A DNA stretch of 64,000 bases. It comes from an uncultured Methanobacterium sp. GTDB taxonomy: Archaea; Methanobacteriota; Methanobacteria; Methanobacteriales; Methanobacteriaceae. Every line of letters begins with the position of its first letter. The first letter of the stretch is position 1. Positions 53,798 through 63,055 of this stretch are shown here, one piece after another. The translations under genes and the position numbers were made by a program. The stretch spans positions 248,001 to 312,000 of the forward strand of contig NZ_OY762015.1 in assembly GCF_963665055.1 (NCBI RefSeq), given 5' to 3'. The notes beneath the pieces are model-generated. The model made no database searches and was not told the origin of the DNA. It worked only from the letters and a program-made list of their open reading frames with translations.

Positions 53798-54214
53798 CTA
53801 TAACTGATCCAATACTTTAAGAAGCAACTGGAAATCTTCTTCTGGAACCTTATCTCTAAAGTCCTGATCGAGATTCTGGGCGATTTCTATCATTTCAGGG
53901 CGGATTTCTTTTGATTCTTCGGTTAAGTACACTAAGACAGATCTGCGATCTTCAGGGTCCTGTTTTCTTTCAATGAATCCGCGCTTTTCCAACCTATCAA
54001 GTATTCCAGTAAGGGTTGAACCGTCCATATCTAACCTGTGTGCCAAGTCTTTAAATTTTATTTTGTCTTTATCCCATAATGCGCTGAGTACATAGAACTG
54101 AACTGGAGTAATGTTAAAAGGAGCTAATTTACTTTCATAGTATCTGTGTATTTTACGTCTCACTTTGTTAAGTTTAAAGCATATGTAATTTTCAGGCCCG
54201 GGTATATTTTCCAT
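53798..54214 (-). CDS. MarR family transcriptional regulator
   Basis: A 138-residue winged-helix regulator. The recognition helices and wing are clear: ITPVQFYVLSALWDKDKIKFKDLAHRLDMDGSTLTGILDRLEKRGFIERKQDPEDRRSVLVYLTE, with the Asp-Arg-Arg wing. N- and C-terminal helices would form the dimer. It is encoded upstream of the DUF2115-QueG-like pair on the same strand with the palindrome at 53731 between, so it probably controls them; this is inference. The ligand is unknown. Confidence 0.9.
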   Translation of the reverse strand: MENIPGPENYICFKLNKVRRKIHRYYESKLAPFNITPVQFYVLSALWDKDKIKFKDLAHRLDMDGSTLTGILDRLEKRGFIERKQDPEDRRSVLVYLTEESKEIRPEMIEIAQNLDQDFRDKVPEEDFQLLLKVLDQL

Positions 54215-54460
54215 AATTTCAACCTTTTTTAAAAGAAATAATTTTTATAAGAGATATTCTTTTTTAGTCTTTATATTCATTATACTCTTTATTATCATTA
54301 AACTACTCTAATGAAATCCACATTTATTATCATACTTGCATGATGTACATTATAACCTGTTGTTGATTTTTCATAGGTATAAACCCCAAAAATGCAGTTT
54401 TAAATATTTAAACACCCATACTCTAGGTTATAATTTAATTAAATGGAGGGGGTGATAAAA

Positions 54461-54622
54461 ATGGTTGAAACATGGCTTAAATTTTTATCTTTAATAATTT
54501 TTATTGTTATTATCGTTGGTGTGGATTTCCTGTACCTTCGAAATGATTTCCGTAAACGTCTAGCCTTCAATGTTGGAGTCTTCTTAGTGTATTTAGCTAT
54601 ATTCATCACATTCTTAGATTAA
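54461..54622 (+). CDS. 53-residue membrane protein
   Basis: A small protein (MVETWLKFLS and on) with two membrane helices (LSLIIFIVIIVGVDFLYL and FNVGVFLVYLAIFITFL) joined by a basic loop (RNDFRKRL). A strong GGAGGGGGTGATAAAA lies before ATG 54461; an ATG at 54443 lies upstream of that site. No family is recognised. It lies divergent from the MarR gene. Confidence 0.68.
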   Translation: MVETWLKFLSLIIFIVIIVGVDFLYLRNDFRKRLAFNVGVFLVYLAIFITFLD

Positions 54623-54793
54623 TTGAGTGAATATAAGGTTAATTGAGTGGATATAAGGCAAATAACTTTTTTATTTTAAAAACGCAGTACTCTGGCTTGA
54701 TTATTTATATCAGAGTGTAATTCTGGCCCGTTCCCTATTTTTATCAGGTAAATAAACAACATTCCATTGTTTTACACGTGATAAATTTAATAA

Positions 54794-55657
54794 TTAGAAG
54801 TTATAGCGTAACAAACGTATCATGTTCCTAAAATTTGGAATTAGGTGCATGATGCCGTAAATCAATCGGTATTTTAATGGAAGGTTATGTTTGTACTTTG
54901 ATCCCATAATCGACAAACTGGAGATTCTTTTAAGCTTTGAATTTAATACATCCACTTTTTGAATGTCATCAACAGCCCATTTATGTTCTGCACCGGTTGT
55001 CTTTTTAAGACTTTTTTGGCCGGATTTTATGGCAAATGAGTTCATGACATCAAATATAATTTGTCCATGGGAGAAATGATCAGTCAGTCTGTTGAGCAAT
55101 GTTTTTACTTCATCTTCTGTGAGGTATTCCAGCACACCTTCTGCAACTACCATTACCGGTTTATTATCTGGAATTTGTTCCAACCAGTCTAATTCAGTTA
55201 ATGCGGACTGCACCATCTGGTAACGCTCTTGATTTGAATAAAACCTTTTTCTTAAGTTTATAACTTCGGGGTAATCCACATCAAACCAGCTAACATCTTC
55301 AGATGGATTTATTCTTGATACTCGTGTATCTAATCCACAACCAAGATTAAGCACAATTGCATGGGGATATATTTTGAGAAACTCTTCAATCCATGTATCT
55401 ATCTGTTTAGCTCGGATAACCACAAGATTGGCACTATTTAAATCTTCAGGGGGAATCAGTTTCTCGAAATCGTAATCTATTCCTTTTACCATTTCATCAG
55501 CTTTTTCGTCACTTAGAACTGGTTTTTCAGAGCGGTTGTCCAGAGCTTTCGCATAAAGAGTGATAAGAAGTGTTTCTTTTTCTTCTGTCAAATGTACTCT
55601 TTCTGTTTTACTGTATTCAAGACTTTCTGTTTTATTGTATTCAGGTTTCATATTCAA
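54794..55657 (-). CDS. SAM-dependent methyltransferase (leucine carboxyl methyltransferase-like)
   Basis: A 287-residue methyltransferase of the PPM1/LCMT/TcmP type. Motif I is IVLNLGCGLDTRVSRI, with SWFDVDYPEVINLRK as acidic second contact and VVAEGVLEYLTEDEVKTLL as the third. The family methylates carboxyl groups or small molecules; the substrate here is unknown. The N-terminus contains an internal duplication, EYNKTESLEYSKTERV, encoded by a 24-bp repeat. It is transcribed alone. Bacterial-type relatives suggest horizontal acquisition, but this is unproven. Confidence 0.87.
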   Translation of the reverse strand: MNMKPEYNKTESLEYSKTERVHLTEEKETLLITLYAKALDNRSEKPVLSDEKADEMVKGIDYDFEKLIPPEDLNSANLVVIRAKQIDTWIEEFLKIYPHAIVLNLGCGLDTRVSRINPSEDVSWFDVDYPEVINLRKRFYSNQERYQMVQSALTELDWLEQIPDNKPVMVVAEGVLEYLTEDEVKTLLNRLTDHFSHGQIIFDVMNSFAIKSGQKSLKKTTGAEHKWAVDDIQKVDVLNSKLKRISSLSIMGSKYKHNLPLKYRLIYGIMHLIPNFRNMIRLLRYNF

Positions 55658-55719
55658 CTAACTCTTTCCCACTTTAATTTGAAAATTCCCACAATTTCAT
55701 TGAAAAAACTACTAATACT

Positions 55720-56226
55720 TTACTTCACCCTGTTATTTTGTGAATGTAATTTTTTCTTATGATAGTATTGCCGGTATATGATTATACGGCGGCTGATCAT
55801 GGTTCCAAGGGTAATTGCCAGGAATATTGAGGTTAAAAGATCCAGACTCAGGACGTGGTTTGCGTTGAGATAATTTTTGCCCAGTACCTTGAGGGTGATT
55901 ATAATCCCCCAGATAATAACCACCAGAATTGACCCTTTCATTACAATTTTCCCATCTTCTTCCCGGAGTTTTACTTCCATTAAAGAGCCCAGAAACACTC
56001 CCAGTATCAAGCCCACCACCAGACCAATGATTATCAGGAGTATTGGAAACCATCCTACGCTTGCTTCAGCATAAAAGAATGGTAAGGACGCGATAGTCAT
56101 TATAATCGGCATTATAAGAAGCCGAACCATGGAAACCTTCCTCTCCCTGAGTTGAAGCAGCAGGATTAGAAAGATCACAAATAGAAAAGCATCACTGTTA
56201 AGGAATACATCTCCGCTTACTTGCAT
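55720..56226 (-). CDS. Five-helix membrane protein (CcdC-like)
   Basis: A 168-residue membrane protein with about five helices (FLFVIFLILLLQL, LLIMPIIMTIASLPF, FPILLIIIGLVVGLILGVFLGSL, GSILVVIIWGIIITLKVL, LDLLTSIFLAITLGTMIS) and a basic cytoplasmic tail (RQYYHKKKLHS). The segment GLVVGLILGVFLGSLMEVKLREEDGKIVMKG is reminiscent of DUF1453/CcdC-type proteins. The assignment is tentative. Transcribed alone in the same direction as DUF5518. Confidence 0.6.
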   Translation of the reverse strand: MQVSGDVFLNSDAFLFVIFLILLLQLRERKVSMVRLLIMPIIMTIASLPFFYAEASVGWFPILLIIIGLVVGLILGVFLGSLMEVKLREEDGKIVMKGSILVVIIWGIIITLKVLGKNYLNANHVLSLDLLTSIFLAITLGTMISRRIIIYRQYYHKKKLHSQNNRVK

Positions 56227-56359
56227 ATTATCCTCTCAATTATAGTCCAAAAATATCAGGGTAATTTAAAGTTTGTAAAAAAATCATTATTTAACCTTCA
56301 TTCCAAAAATCATTTTTACTTTATTTTAACCTTCAAAATCACTTTTTAATCTTCATTTT

Positions 56360-56440
56360 AACCTTTATTCTAAAGTCACTTTTTTATCTTCATTTTAACC
56401 TTTATTCTAAAGTCACTTTTTTATCTTCATTTTAACCTTT
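56360..56440 (+). repeat. 37-bp tandem repeat overlapping the DUF5518 gene end
   Basis: AACCTTTATTCTAAAGTCAC and the following T-rich half form 37-base units at 56360-56396 and 56397-56433, with a third partial at 56434. More diverged copies reach left to about 56290. The gene stop at 56413 lies inside copy two. Confidence 0.82.
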
Positions 56441-56829
56441 ATTCCAATTAATCCACCTATGGCCCCTAGAATTGTGCTTATGATTATGGATAACTGACAG
56501 ATAATGTACGCTGCCACCACAGTATTAGCCCAAGACATTATTCCAATCTGGAGAGATATTAAATTTATAATAGTGTTAATGGCTTCAAAGCCCATAATCA
56601 ATATTAGGGTGATTAGAAGGCCACCTATAATTCCTGAAATTACTCCAACAACTGTTCCATCCTTTAAATCCATTTTATCGTAATCTTCATATCTCCGGCT
56701 AAAGTAGGAGGCCAAAAATCCCCCGGTTAATGGGCCTAAAAAGGAAAGAGGGAAGAAGATTACTATTAGGATGATGGTAAGACCTGCGTTAATGAGTCCA
56801 CTTAGTCCTATAATTTTCCAATCAGCCAT
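56413..56829 (-). CDS. DUF5518-type membrane protein
   Basis: A 138-residue membrane protein with four helices and Gly-rich motifs: SGLINAGLTIILIVIFFPLSFLGPLTGGFLASYFSR, then DGTVVGVISGIIGGLLITLILIMG, and a final IISTILGAIGGLIGIKVKMKIKK. The pattern GPLTGGFLASY...DGTVVGVISGIIGG fits the DUF5518 family common in Methanobacterium. ATG 56829 is chosen because AGGAG lies 5-6 bases upstream; the in-frame start at 56898 lacks one. The basic C-terminal tail (KVKMKIKK) is encoded by the 37-bp repeat, so its length may vary among strains. Function unknown. Confidence 0.75.
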   Translation of the reverse strand: MADWKIIGLSGLINAGLTIILIVIFFPLSFLGPLTGGFLASYFSRRYEDYDKMDLKDGTVVGVISGIIGGLLITLILIMGFEAINTIINLISLQIGIMSWANTVVAAYIICQLSIIISTILGAIGGLIGIKVKMKIKK

Positions 56830-57137
56830 TTTAACTCCTGTAATTTGAGAACAATTTATTATTAGTATCACTGTTATTAATGATTTAAACATCTTCATTT
56901 AAATCTTCAATTTAAACATCATTCATTCATAATTATTCTCAGAATATTATATTTAAGTATATTTTTGGTTTTGTTCAACAGTTCTAACTTGTGAAATCTT
57001 TCAGTACGAGTAGTCATGGGCATAGAATATTTTTTTATAAAAAGAATGATATAATATACCTTTAAAATTATTAAGGAATTATTAAAGATATACCTTGGAG
57101 TCAGGGTATCCATTGGAGTATTCAAGGGGGTATTAGA
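56830..57137. other. Divergent promoter spacer with AACAGTTCTAAC motif
   Basis: 308 bases between DUF5518 (minus) and the alpha/beta hydrolase (plus). AACAGTTCTAAC at 56977-56988 repeats 12 bases of the palindrome at 26167. A frame across 56919-57161 on the minus strand runs into the hydrolase start and is not supported. Confidence 0.45.
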
Positions 57138-57797
57138 ATGGAAACTTATGTTCTTGTTCATGGCGGCAACATGTCAACAAAGACCTGGAACAAGCTATCC
57201 GGGCAGAAAATTTCCACAGATGACGGTTATATGGGGGCCAGGTACTGGGATGGGACAGTTAATGCCCTTGAGGCAGCAGGTTGTCGTGTTTTTGCACCGA
57301 CACTGGGTGATGAATTTACAAGTAGTCTGTCTGATCATATAGGGCAGATATGCACGCTGATTGTTGAGAACAACTTACAGGATATTATTCTGGTGGGGCA
57401 TAGTTATGGTGGATTCGTCATTACAGGCGTTGCAGACCGGATGCCAGAGAAAATTCGTAGCTTAGTTTATCTTGATTCTGCATTGCCCGATCCTGGACAA
57501 TCCCTGATGGATATCCTGAATTTAGCATATTCGCAGGAGGACTCTGCAGTTCTGCCTGATCCTAATCCACCTTATGTGGAAAAACTGCAGTACAATCCAG
57601 AAACGATTGTCAGGCTTAAAAAAATTTATATACGCTGCACAAAGAGCGAGTTTGCGGATATTTCTCATCTTGCCGCGGAAAAAATAGATACTGCCGGCGG
57701 AAGGTGGACCTATTTTGAGTTACCATCTTCACATGTGCCAATGGCGGACCTTCCAGACGATTTTTACAAATTATTATTGAGCATTGCTAAATTGTAA
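57138..57797 (+). CDS. Alpha/beta hydrolase
   Basis: A 219-residue alpha/beta-fold hydrolase of the EstC/salicylate esterase-like group. The N-terminal oxyanion loop is VLVHGGNMSTKTW, the nucleophile elbow GHSYGGFV (Ser), a VYLDSALPDPGQS segment follows, and the catalytic His lies in LPSSHVPMADLPDDF. All triad positions are plausible. It appears richer in G/C than most neighbours by eye, which may indicate recent transfer. Its start has GGGGG upstream. The substrate is unknown, probably a small ester or lactone. Confidence 0.85.
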   Translation: METYVLVHGGNMSTKTWNKLSGQKISTDDGYMGARYWDGTVNALEAAGCRVFAPTLGDEFTSSLSDHIGQICTLIVENNLQDIILVGHSYGGFVITGVADRMPEKIRSLVYLDSALPDPGQSLMDILNLAYSQEDSAVLPDPNPPYVEKLQYNPETIVRLKKIYIRCTKSEFADISHLAAEKIDTAGGRWTYFELPSSHVPMADLPDDFYKLLLSIAKL

Positions 57798-57890
57798 CTG
57801 CTTGAATAAGAGATTATTTTATTTTTAACAAGAGTTATCCTATTTTTAACAGGTTATATTATTGTCAATGAAAGTTATCTACTTCAACAG

Positions 57891-58577
57891 TTACCTGTGC
57901 TTCATGTACTGTTTTTCCAGTAATTTCTTGCTGTTGGGAGTGCCATGGCCCGGTAAAAATATTTTACAGCCGGTTTTCAGGAGCTTGTTCCAGCTTGTGA
58001 TCATGGAAGGCACATCATCTGCAAAGGCAGGGAAAACAGACCACCAGAATATTCCCACCATGGCATCCCCAACCAATGCTACTTCATCATCAACTATTAA
58101 ACTCATTGAACCTTTAGAATGACCTGAAGTATGAATAATGTAACAGTGGGGTGTTAGATGATGCTTTTCACCCACTAAATAATCTGGTTTAACTGCAGGG
58201 TACTCATTGAATTGTTTAATTTTTCTTCCAATTTTCACCAGAAGACCAGTAATTGGATTGGTTCCTTGTGGAATTGGTGTATTTCCACGCTCTAAATTCT
58301 CTGCTTCGCTTCCTTGAACCAGTATTTTGGCTTTATACTCCTCTTGTATTATGGCTGCATTTCCAACATGATCAAAATGGGTATGGGTTAAAATTAGATA
58401 TGATAAATTTCTTTCACCTAGAAGGTGGTCCAGTTTTTTCATGAGTTCATTTTTTGAGTTTTTCAGTCCGGTGTCTATTAAAACTGAGACATCCTCATCC
58501 AAAACTAGATAACTATTGGACCTACCTCCAGTGACCTGATAAACTGTGCAACCGCTGGTTGTGGTCCATTTTTTCAT
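57891..58577 (-). CDS. MBL-fold metallo-hydrolase
   Basis: A 228-residue metallo-beta-lactamase fold protein. The metal motif is ILTHTHFDHVGNA (H-x-H-x-D-H), later ligands lie in HTSGHSKGSMSL and LVGDAMVG, and PGHGTPNS near the end supplies the last His. SNSYLVLDEDVSVLIDTGLKNS is the usual opening. All metal ligands are intact. GAGGCTTAAAA precedes ATG 58577. Substrate unknown; the general family covers glyoxalase II-like and quorum lactonase-like enzymes. It is convergent with the alpha/beta hydrolase. Confidence 0.9.
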   Translation of the reverse strand: MKKWTTTSGCTVYQVTGGRSNSYLVLDEDVSVLIDTGLKNSKNELMKKLDHLLGERNLSYLILTHTHFDHVGNAAIIQEEYKAKILVQGSEAENLERGNTPIPQGTNPITGLLVKIGRKIKQFNEYPAVKPDYLVGEKHHLTPHCYIIHTSGHSKGSMSLIVDDEVALVGDAMVGIFWWSVFPAFADDVPSMITSWNKLLKTGCKIFLPGHGTPNSKKLLEKQYMKHR

Positions 58578-58620
58578 TTTTAAGCCTCTAAAAATCATTA
58601 AACACCAATCACTAATCTCT

Positions 58621-58694
58621 TAAAATGTCAAATCACCTAATTTATTAAAATGTTAAATCATTTAATTTATTAAAACGCCCAAATCACTAATTAT
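58621..58694 (+). repeat. 25-bp imperfect tandem repeat, 3 copies
   Basis: TAAAATGTCAAATCACCTAATTTAT is repeated at 58621, 58646 and 58671 with drift. It lies upstream of the MBL gene in a 480-base spacer (58578-59057) that otherwise shows only AT-rich sequence and the promoter area of the kinase gene. Confidence 0.75.
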
Positions 58695-59057
58695 AAACGC
58701 AATACTGTTTTTAAATGCACTACTATGATTTTAGTGTTTGAAATTGATCTTCCTGAGTTAATAAAATTTACTAAGAGAGAATGGTTTAGTATTTCACTGG
58801 AAAACTGTTATTCTCTTAGAGCTTCACCTAAATTTGGTTAACTATATTGAAAAAGTTAAGTTTAATTAAATAGCATATCTCCATAAAATATCCCATATTC
58901 CTGTAGTAAATTATCAAAAAAACTATTTTTCTTAATTAATATGGTGTAATCAGCAAAAGAAGGTATTTTTTAATTTAAGAATACTTCTTTAAGCGTATTT
59001 TTTTGTTTCCATACACACAAATACTATTAATTGCATATTTATATTTGGGTCATTCCA

Positions 59058-62000
59058 ATGGTGGATGAGAAAATTCTTCTGGTAGAAGATGAAAGCATAG
59101 AAGCCATGGATATTAAGCATACTTTGGAATCCTTTGGTTATGAAGTTCCTTATATCGCTACCAGTGGTGAGGAAGCAGTAGAGAAAGCTTTAGAAATCAT
59201 GCCCGATCTTATTTTGATGGACATAGTTTTGAAGGGTGATATTGATGGTGTTGAAGCTGCATCTATGATTAAAGACTTAAATATACCTTTCATTTATTTA
59301 ACTGCTCATTCTGAAGAGAATACAATTGAAAGAGCCAAGCTCACAGAACCACAGGGGTACATAATCAAGCCATATGCTGTAAGTGAACTTAAATATGCTA
59401 TTGACCTGGCAATTTACAAAAATAAGATGGAAAAAGAATTTAAAGAGTCAGAAGCATATTACAGAACAATTTTTGAGCACACTGGAACTGCAACAGTTAT
59501 TCTTGAGGAAGATACAACCATTTCACTGGCCAATGCAAAATTCGAAAAGCTCAGTGGTTACACCAGGGAAGAATTAGAGGGTAAAAAAAGCTGGACAGAT
59601 TTTGTGGTGAAGGATGATCTTGAAAAAATGGAAGAATATCATCATCTTCGCAGAAACGATCCTGCTTCTGCCCCAGTAAACTATGATTTCAGGTTCATTG
59701 ATAAGCAGGGTAATATTAAAAATATCCAACTGGATGTTGACATGATCCCCGGCACCAAAAATAGCGTATCATCTCTTCTGGACATCACCCAAAGAAAGCA
59801 GGCTGAAATGGCATTACGTGAAAGTGAGGAACGATATAAATCAATCTTTGATAAATCCATTGATGCAATCTACATCCATGATTTCCAGGGGAATTTTGTT
59901 GATGCCAACCCTGTTGCTCTTTCGATGCTCGGCTACATGAAAGAGGAGATAGAAAAAATAAGTTTTGCTTCCCTATTATCTCCCGATCAGATTCCCAGAG
60001 CATTCAAGATCATCAACCAGATTAAAAATGGTGGTTATCAGAAAGAAGTCTCAGAGTATAGGCTCCAAAAGAAAGATGGTAGTCACATCTATGTGGAAAC
60101 CAAGAGTTCTTTACTCAGTTTTCCAGGGGGAAACGATCTAATCCAGGGTATTGCAAGGGACATAACTAGTCGTAAGCTGGCAGAAGAAGCATTGAAAGAG
60201 AGTGAAAGGAGTTACAGGAATATATTTGAAAACAGTGGAATTGCTCTTTTGACTTTCAAAAACGATGGCACTATCCTCATGTTTAACTCTGAATGGGAAC
60301 GACTCAGTGGTTATCCCCGTGAAGATGTGGAGGGTAAAATGAAATGGATGGAAATTGCCCATCCCGACTACCGAAAAAAGATGATGGAGTACCACCAGCA
60401 GCGGATCAAAGATCCGGACTTGGCACCCCAGGAATATGAAACAGTTTTCATTAAAAAAAATGGAGAACAAAGAGTGGCGTATATCACAGTTACTGCTCTT
60501 TCCGGTAGTGAAAAGTGGTTAGCATCGGCCACAGATATTACAGATCTTAAAAAGATCCAAAATAAATTAGAAAAAAACGTTCTACGTTTCCGTGCTTTGG
60601 CTGAATACAACGTAGATGGAATAATAACCACTGATTCGGGTGGTAAAATTCTATATTTCAACAACAGCCTGCTTGAAATGTTCGGTTATTCTAGAGATGA
60701 ATTAAAAAACAGAGAACTTACCCTGCTAATGCCTGAAAGATACCGGGAAAATTTCATGAATGGTATTAAAAAATTCCAGTCAACTGGAGAGCACCACCTA
60801 GCAGGACGAACCCTGGAAACAATTGGACTTAATAGTGCCGGTCATGAATTCCCCTTTGAAATGTCCCTGACTAAATGGGAAGCCGAGAAAAAAGTATACT
60901 TCACATCTATTATACGGGACATAACTGAACGTAAAAAGTCAGAAAAAGCCCTTTCAGACAGTGAACAAAAATATAGTCATTTATTTAGCAGCGTTCCAGT
61001 GGGAATTGGTATTACCAGTTTAAATGGTAAAATTATTGACGTCAATAAAGCTATGCAGGATATAACTGGCTATGCACCTGAAGAATTGAAAAATACAAAT
61101 GTTAAAACTTCTTTTGTCACACCTGAAGACTATGAACTGTTATTAGAAGAATTACAAGAATCAGGTAAGGTTCGGGATTATGAAGTTGCACTTAAAAGAA
61201 AAGGTCAAAAGATTTATTATGCCCTCCTAAATTCAGAACTAATTGAAATTGGAGGGGATAAAGTTATTCTTACCACTGTCCGAGATATCACTGAAACAAA
61301 AGAGACAGAACAATGTCTTATTAATAGTGAAAAACGATACAGGAAACTTTATTCTTCCATGAATGAAGGATTAGCTGTTCATGAAATAATCTATGATGAT
61401 GCAAATATTCCAGTAGATTACGAAATAATAGATGTCAACAATGCATACGAAGAAATCTTAGGAATTAAAAAGAAAGATATTCAGAGGAAAAGAGCATCAG
61501 ATGCCTATGGGGCTGGAAAAGCACCTTACATTGAAGTTTACTCAGAAGTGGCTGAAACAGGAAATCCAGCTCACTTTGAAACCTACTTTGAACCATTGGA
61601 TAAATATTTTTACATATCTGTCTTTTCACCATCAAAAGGAACATTTGCAACGGTATTTGAAGATATCACCTCTCGTAAAAAGGCAGAAGTAAAAATAAAA
61701 AAATCTTTAGAAGAAAAAGAAGTACTTCTACGGGAAATCCATCATCGTGTTAAGAATAATATGCAGATTCTCTCCAGTTTACTGAATCTACAAATCCAGT
61801 ATGAAGATTCAGATGAAACTATAAGCGTTTTGAAGGATAGTCAGGGCAGAGTGAAGAGTATGGCCATGATCCACGAGAAATTATATCAATCATCCAATTT
61901 CTCCAACATCAACTTCAAAGAGTATCTGGAGAGACTAGTTTCCGGTATCTTCTATTCCTACGAGATCACCACCGGAAATATTGGATCAGAAATAGATATT

Positions 62001-62330
62001 GAAGATGTTAATTTAAACATTGACACTGCCATACCACTGGGACTTATCATCAACGAGCTGGTGACCAATAGTGTTAAACACGCCTTTCCCCAAGGTGAAG
62101 GAACCATATCCATCAAACTGAAATCCCTCCCGGAACAAATGGAGCTCACAGTCGCAGATAATGGAATAGGCTTACCAGTAAATATTGATATTCAAAACCC
62201 AAAAACACTCGGTCTTCAGTTAGTCAAAAGTTTAACCGAACAACTAGATGGGGATATACGGGTGGAGAGGTCTAATGGAACTGTATTTAAGATTACTTTT
62301 AAAGAGTTGAAATACAAAGAAAGGATATAA
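59058..62330 (+). CDS. Hybrid sensor kinase: receiver, six PAS domains, HisKA_2-type histidine kinase
   Basis: A 1090-residue soluble sensor kinase. Residues 1-125 form a receiver domain with phospho-acceptor Asp55 (LILMDIVLKGDIDG) and Lys in YIIKPYAV. Six PAS domains follow, each beginning with a SE-x-x-Y or related start and ending in DIT-x-RK (about 135-260, 260-385, 385-510, 515-640, 640-760, 760-880). The kinase starts with REIHHRVKNNMQILSSLLNLQ (His895/896), the HisKA_2 type, with an HATPase domain (NELVTNSVKHAF, ADNGIGLPV). No membrane helix is present, so the cue is cytoplasmic, probably redox or a ligand bound to PAS. No partner regulator is adjacent. Confidence 0.93.
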   Translation: MVDEKILLVEDESIEAMDIKHTLESFGYEVPYIATSGEEAVEKALEIMPDLILMDIVLKGDIDGVEAASMIKDLNIPFIYLTAHSEENTIERAKLTEPQGYIIKPYAVSELKYAIDLAIYKNKMEKEFKESEAYYRTIFEHTGTATVILEEDTTISLANAKFEKLSGYTREELEGKKSWTDFVVKDDLEKMEEYHHLRRNDPASAPVNYDFRFIDKQGNIKNIQLDVDMIPGTKNSVSSLLDITQRKQAEMALRESEERYKSIFDKSIDAIYIHDFQGNFVDANPVALSMLGYMKEEIEKISFASLLSPDQIPRAFKIINQIKNGGYQKEVSEYRLQKKDGSHIYVETKSSLLSFPGGNDLIQGIARDITSRKLAEEALKESERSYRNIFENSGIALLTFKNDGTILMFNSEWERLSGYPREDVEGKMKWMEIAHPDYRKKMMEYHQQRIKDPDLAPQEYETVFIKKNGEQRVAYITVTALSGSEKWLASATDITDLKKIQNKLEKNVLRFRALAEYNVDGIITTDSGGKILYFNNSLLEMFGYSRDELKNRELTLLMPERYRENFMNGIKKFQSTGEHHLAGRTLETIGLNSAGHEFPFEMSLTKWEAEKKVYFTSIIRDITERKKSEKALSDSEQKYSHLFSSVPVGIGITSLNGKIIDVNKAMQDITGYAPEELKNTNVKTSFVTPEDYELLLEELQESGKVRDYEVALKRKGQKIYYALLNSELIEIGGDKVILTTVRDITETKETEQCLINSEKRYRKLYSSMNEGLAVHEIIYDDANIPVDYEIIDVNNAYEEILGIKKKDIQRKRASDAYGAGKAPYIEVYSEVAETGNPAHFETYFEPLDKYFYISVFSPSKGTFATVFEDITSRKKAEVKIKKSLEEKEVLLREIHHRVKNNMQILSSLLNLQIQYEDSDETISVLKDSQGRVKSMAMIHEKLYQSSNFSNINFKEYLERLVSGIFYSYEITTGNIGSEIDIEDVNLNIDTAIPLGLIINELVTNSVKHAFPQGEGTISIKLKSLPEQMELTVADNGIGLPVNIDIQNPKTLGLQLVKSLTEQLDGDIRVERSNGTVFKITFKELKYKERI

Positions 62331-62500
62331 TGGACTTATGGCATGAATTTCCTGTTCTTAAAAGGCATAAATCAATGATAATGGGATAGGATTATCATAA
62401 TCAAGCTACCTATTTACAGTCCTATACATAGTTTCTGAGGGATGACAGTTGAAGGAAATTTAAAGTTCAATTTAATGTTATTTTTTTGAATAAATATAAA

Positions 62501-62522
62501 TATAATAATCATGATTATAATA
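62501..62522. promoter_or_regulatory. Near-perfect palindrome upstream of MarR-nitroreductase
   Basis: The core ATAATCATGATTAT (62505-62518) is a perfect 14-bp palindrome. Extending it to 62501-62522 leaves one mismatched pair. It lies about 70-85 bases before ATG 62588, next to AT-rich TATA-like sequence. It is a candidate MarR operator. Confidence 0.4.
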
Positions 62523-62587
62523 TATGAGATTATAATAAGTGGGATTACTATCTTTGATCAGTGTTTAATCATTTGTGGAAGTGGAAC

Positions 62588-63055
62588 ATGAAGGAAGAAT
62601 ATGTAAAATATTGGCTTGAAACCCCTGAAGAAAGCGCAGGATTTCTTTTTTGGCAAGTCACGAATCTTTGGCACCGTAAAATGAACATGGCTTTAAAAGA
62701 ACTGGACTTAACTCATGTGCAGTTTTCGTTACTGTCAGGGATAGCATGGCTTGAAAGGTTTGATGAAGATATAAACCAGGTTAAACTGGCTAAACATGCT
62801 AAAACGAACATTATGATGACTTCTAAAGTCATAAGAACACTTGAAAAGAAAGATCTCATATTAAGAGAAGAATGTGAATCTGATACAAGGGCCAAGTGTT
62901 TATCTTTAACTGATGAAGGACGTCAAAGAATTGAAAAAGCATTAACTATTGTTGAAGGTATTCATGAAGAGTTTTTTAAAGATATTTCAGGTAAACCCGA
63001 GTTCATAGAAAATTTAAATCGTATTTTACAATCAAATAATGGAGAAATGGTATGA
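62588..63055 (+). CDS. MarR family transcriptional regulator
   Basis: A 155-residue winged-helix regulator. The DNA-binding part runs LTHVQFSLLSGIAWLE, INQVKLAKHAKTNIMMTSKVIRTLEKKDLILREECESDTRAKCLSLTDEG, with a Cys in the wing (REECESDTRAKC). Two Cys near the wing may act in redox sensing. Its stop overlaps the start of the nitroreductase gene by 4 bases (ATGA), so the pair is coupled and it probably represses its own operon. ATG 62588 is used; a GTG at 62561 is also in frame. Ligand unknown. Confidence 0.88.
   Translation: MKEEYVKYWLETPEESAGFLFWQVTNLWHRKMNMALKELDLTHVQFSLLSGIAWLERFDEDINQVKLAKHAKTNIMMTSKVIRTLEKKDLILREECESDTRAKCLSLTDEGRQRIEKALTIVEGIHEEFFKDISGKPEFIENLNRILQSNNGEMV

Noticed and set aside
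56919..57161. 80-codon minus-strand frame across the hydrolase promoter
   Set aside because: Overlaps the start of a clear gene and has no ribosome site or motif.
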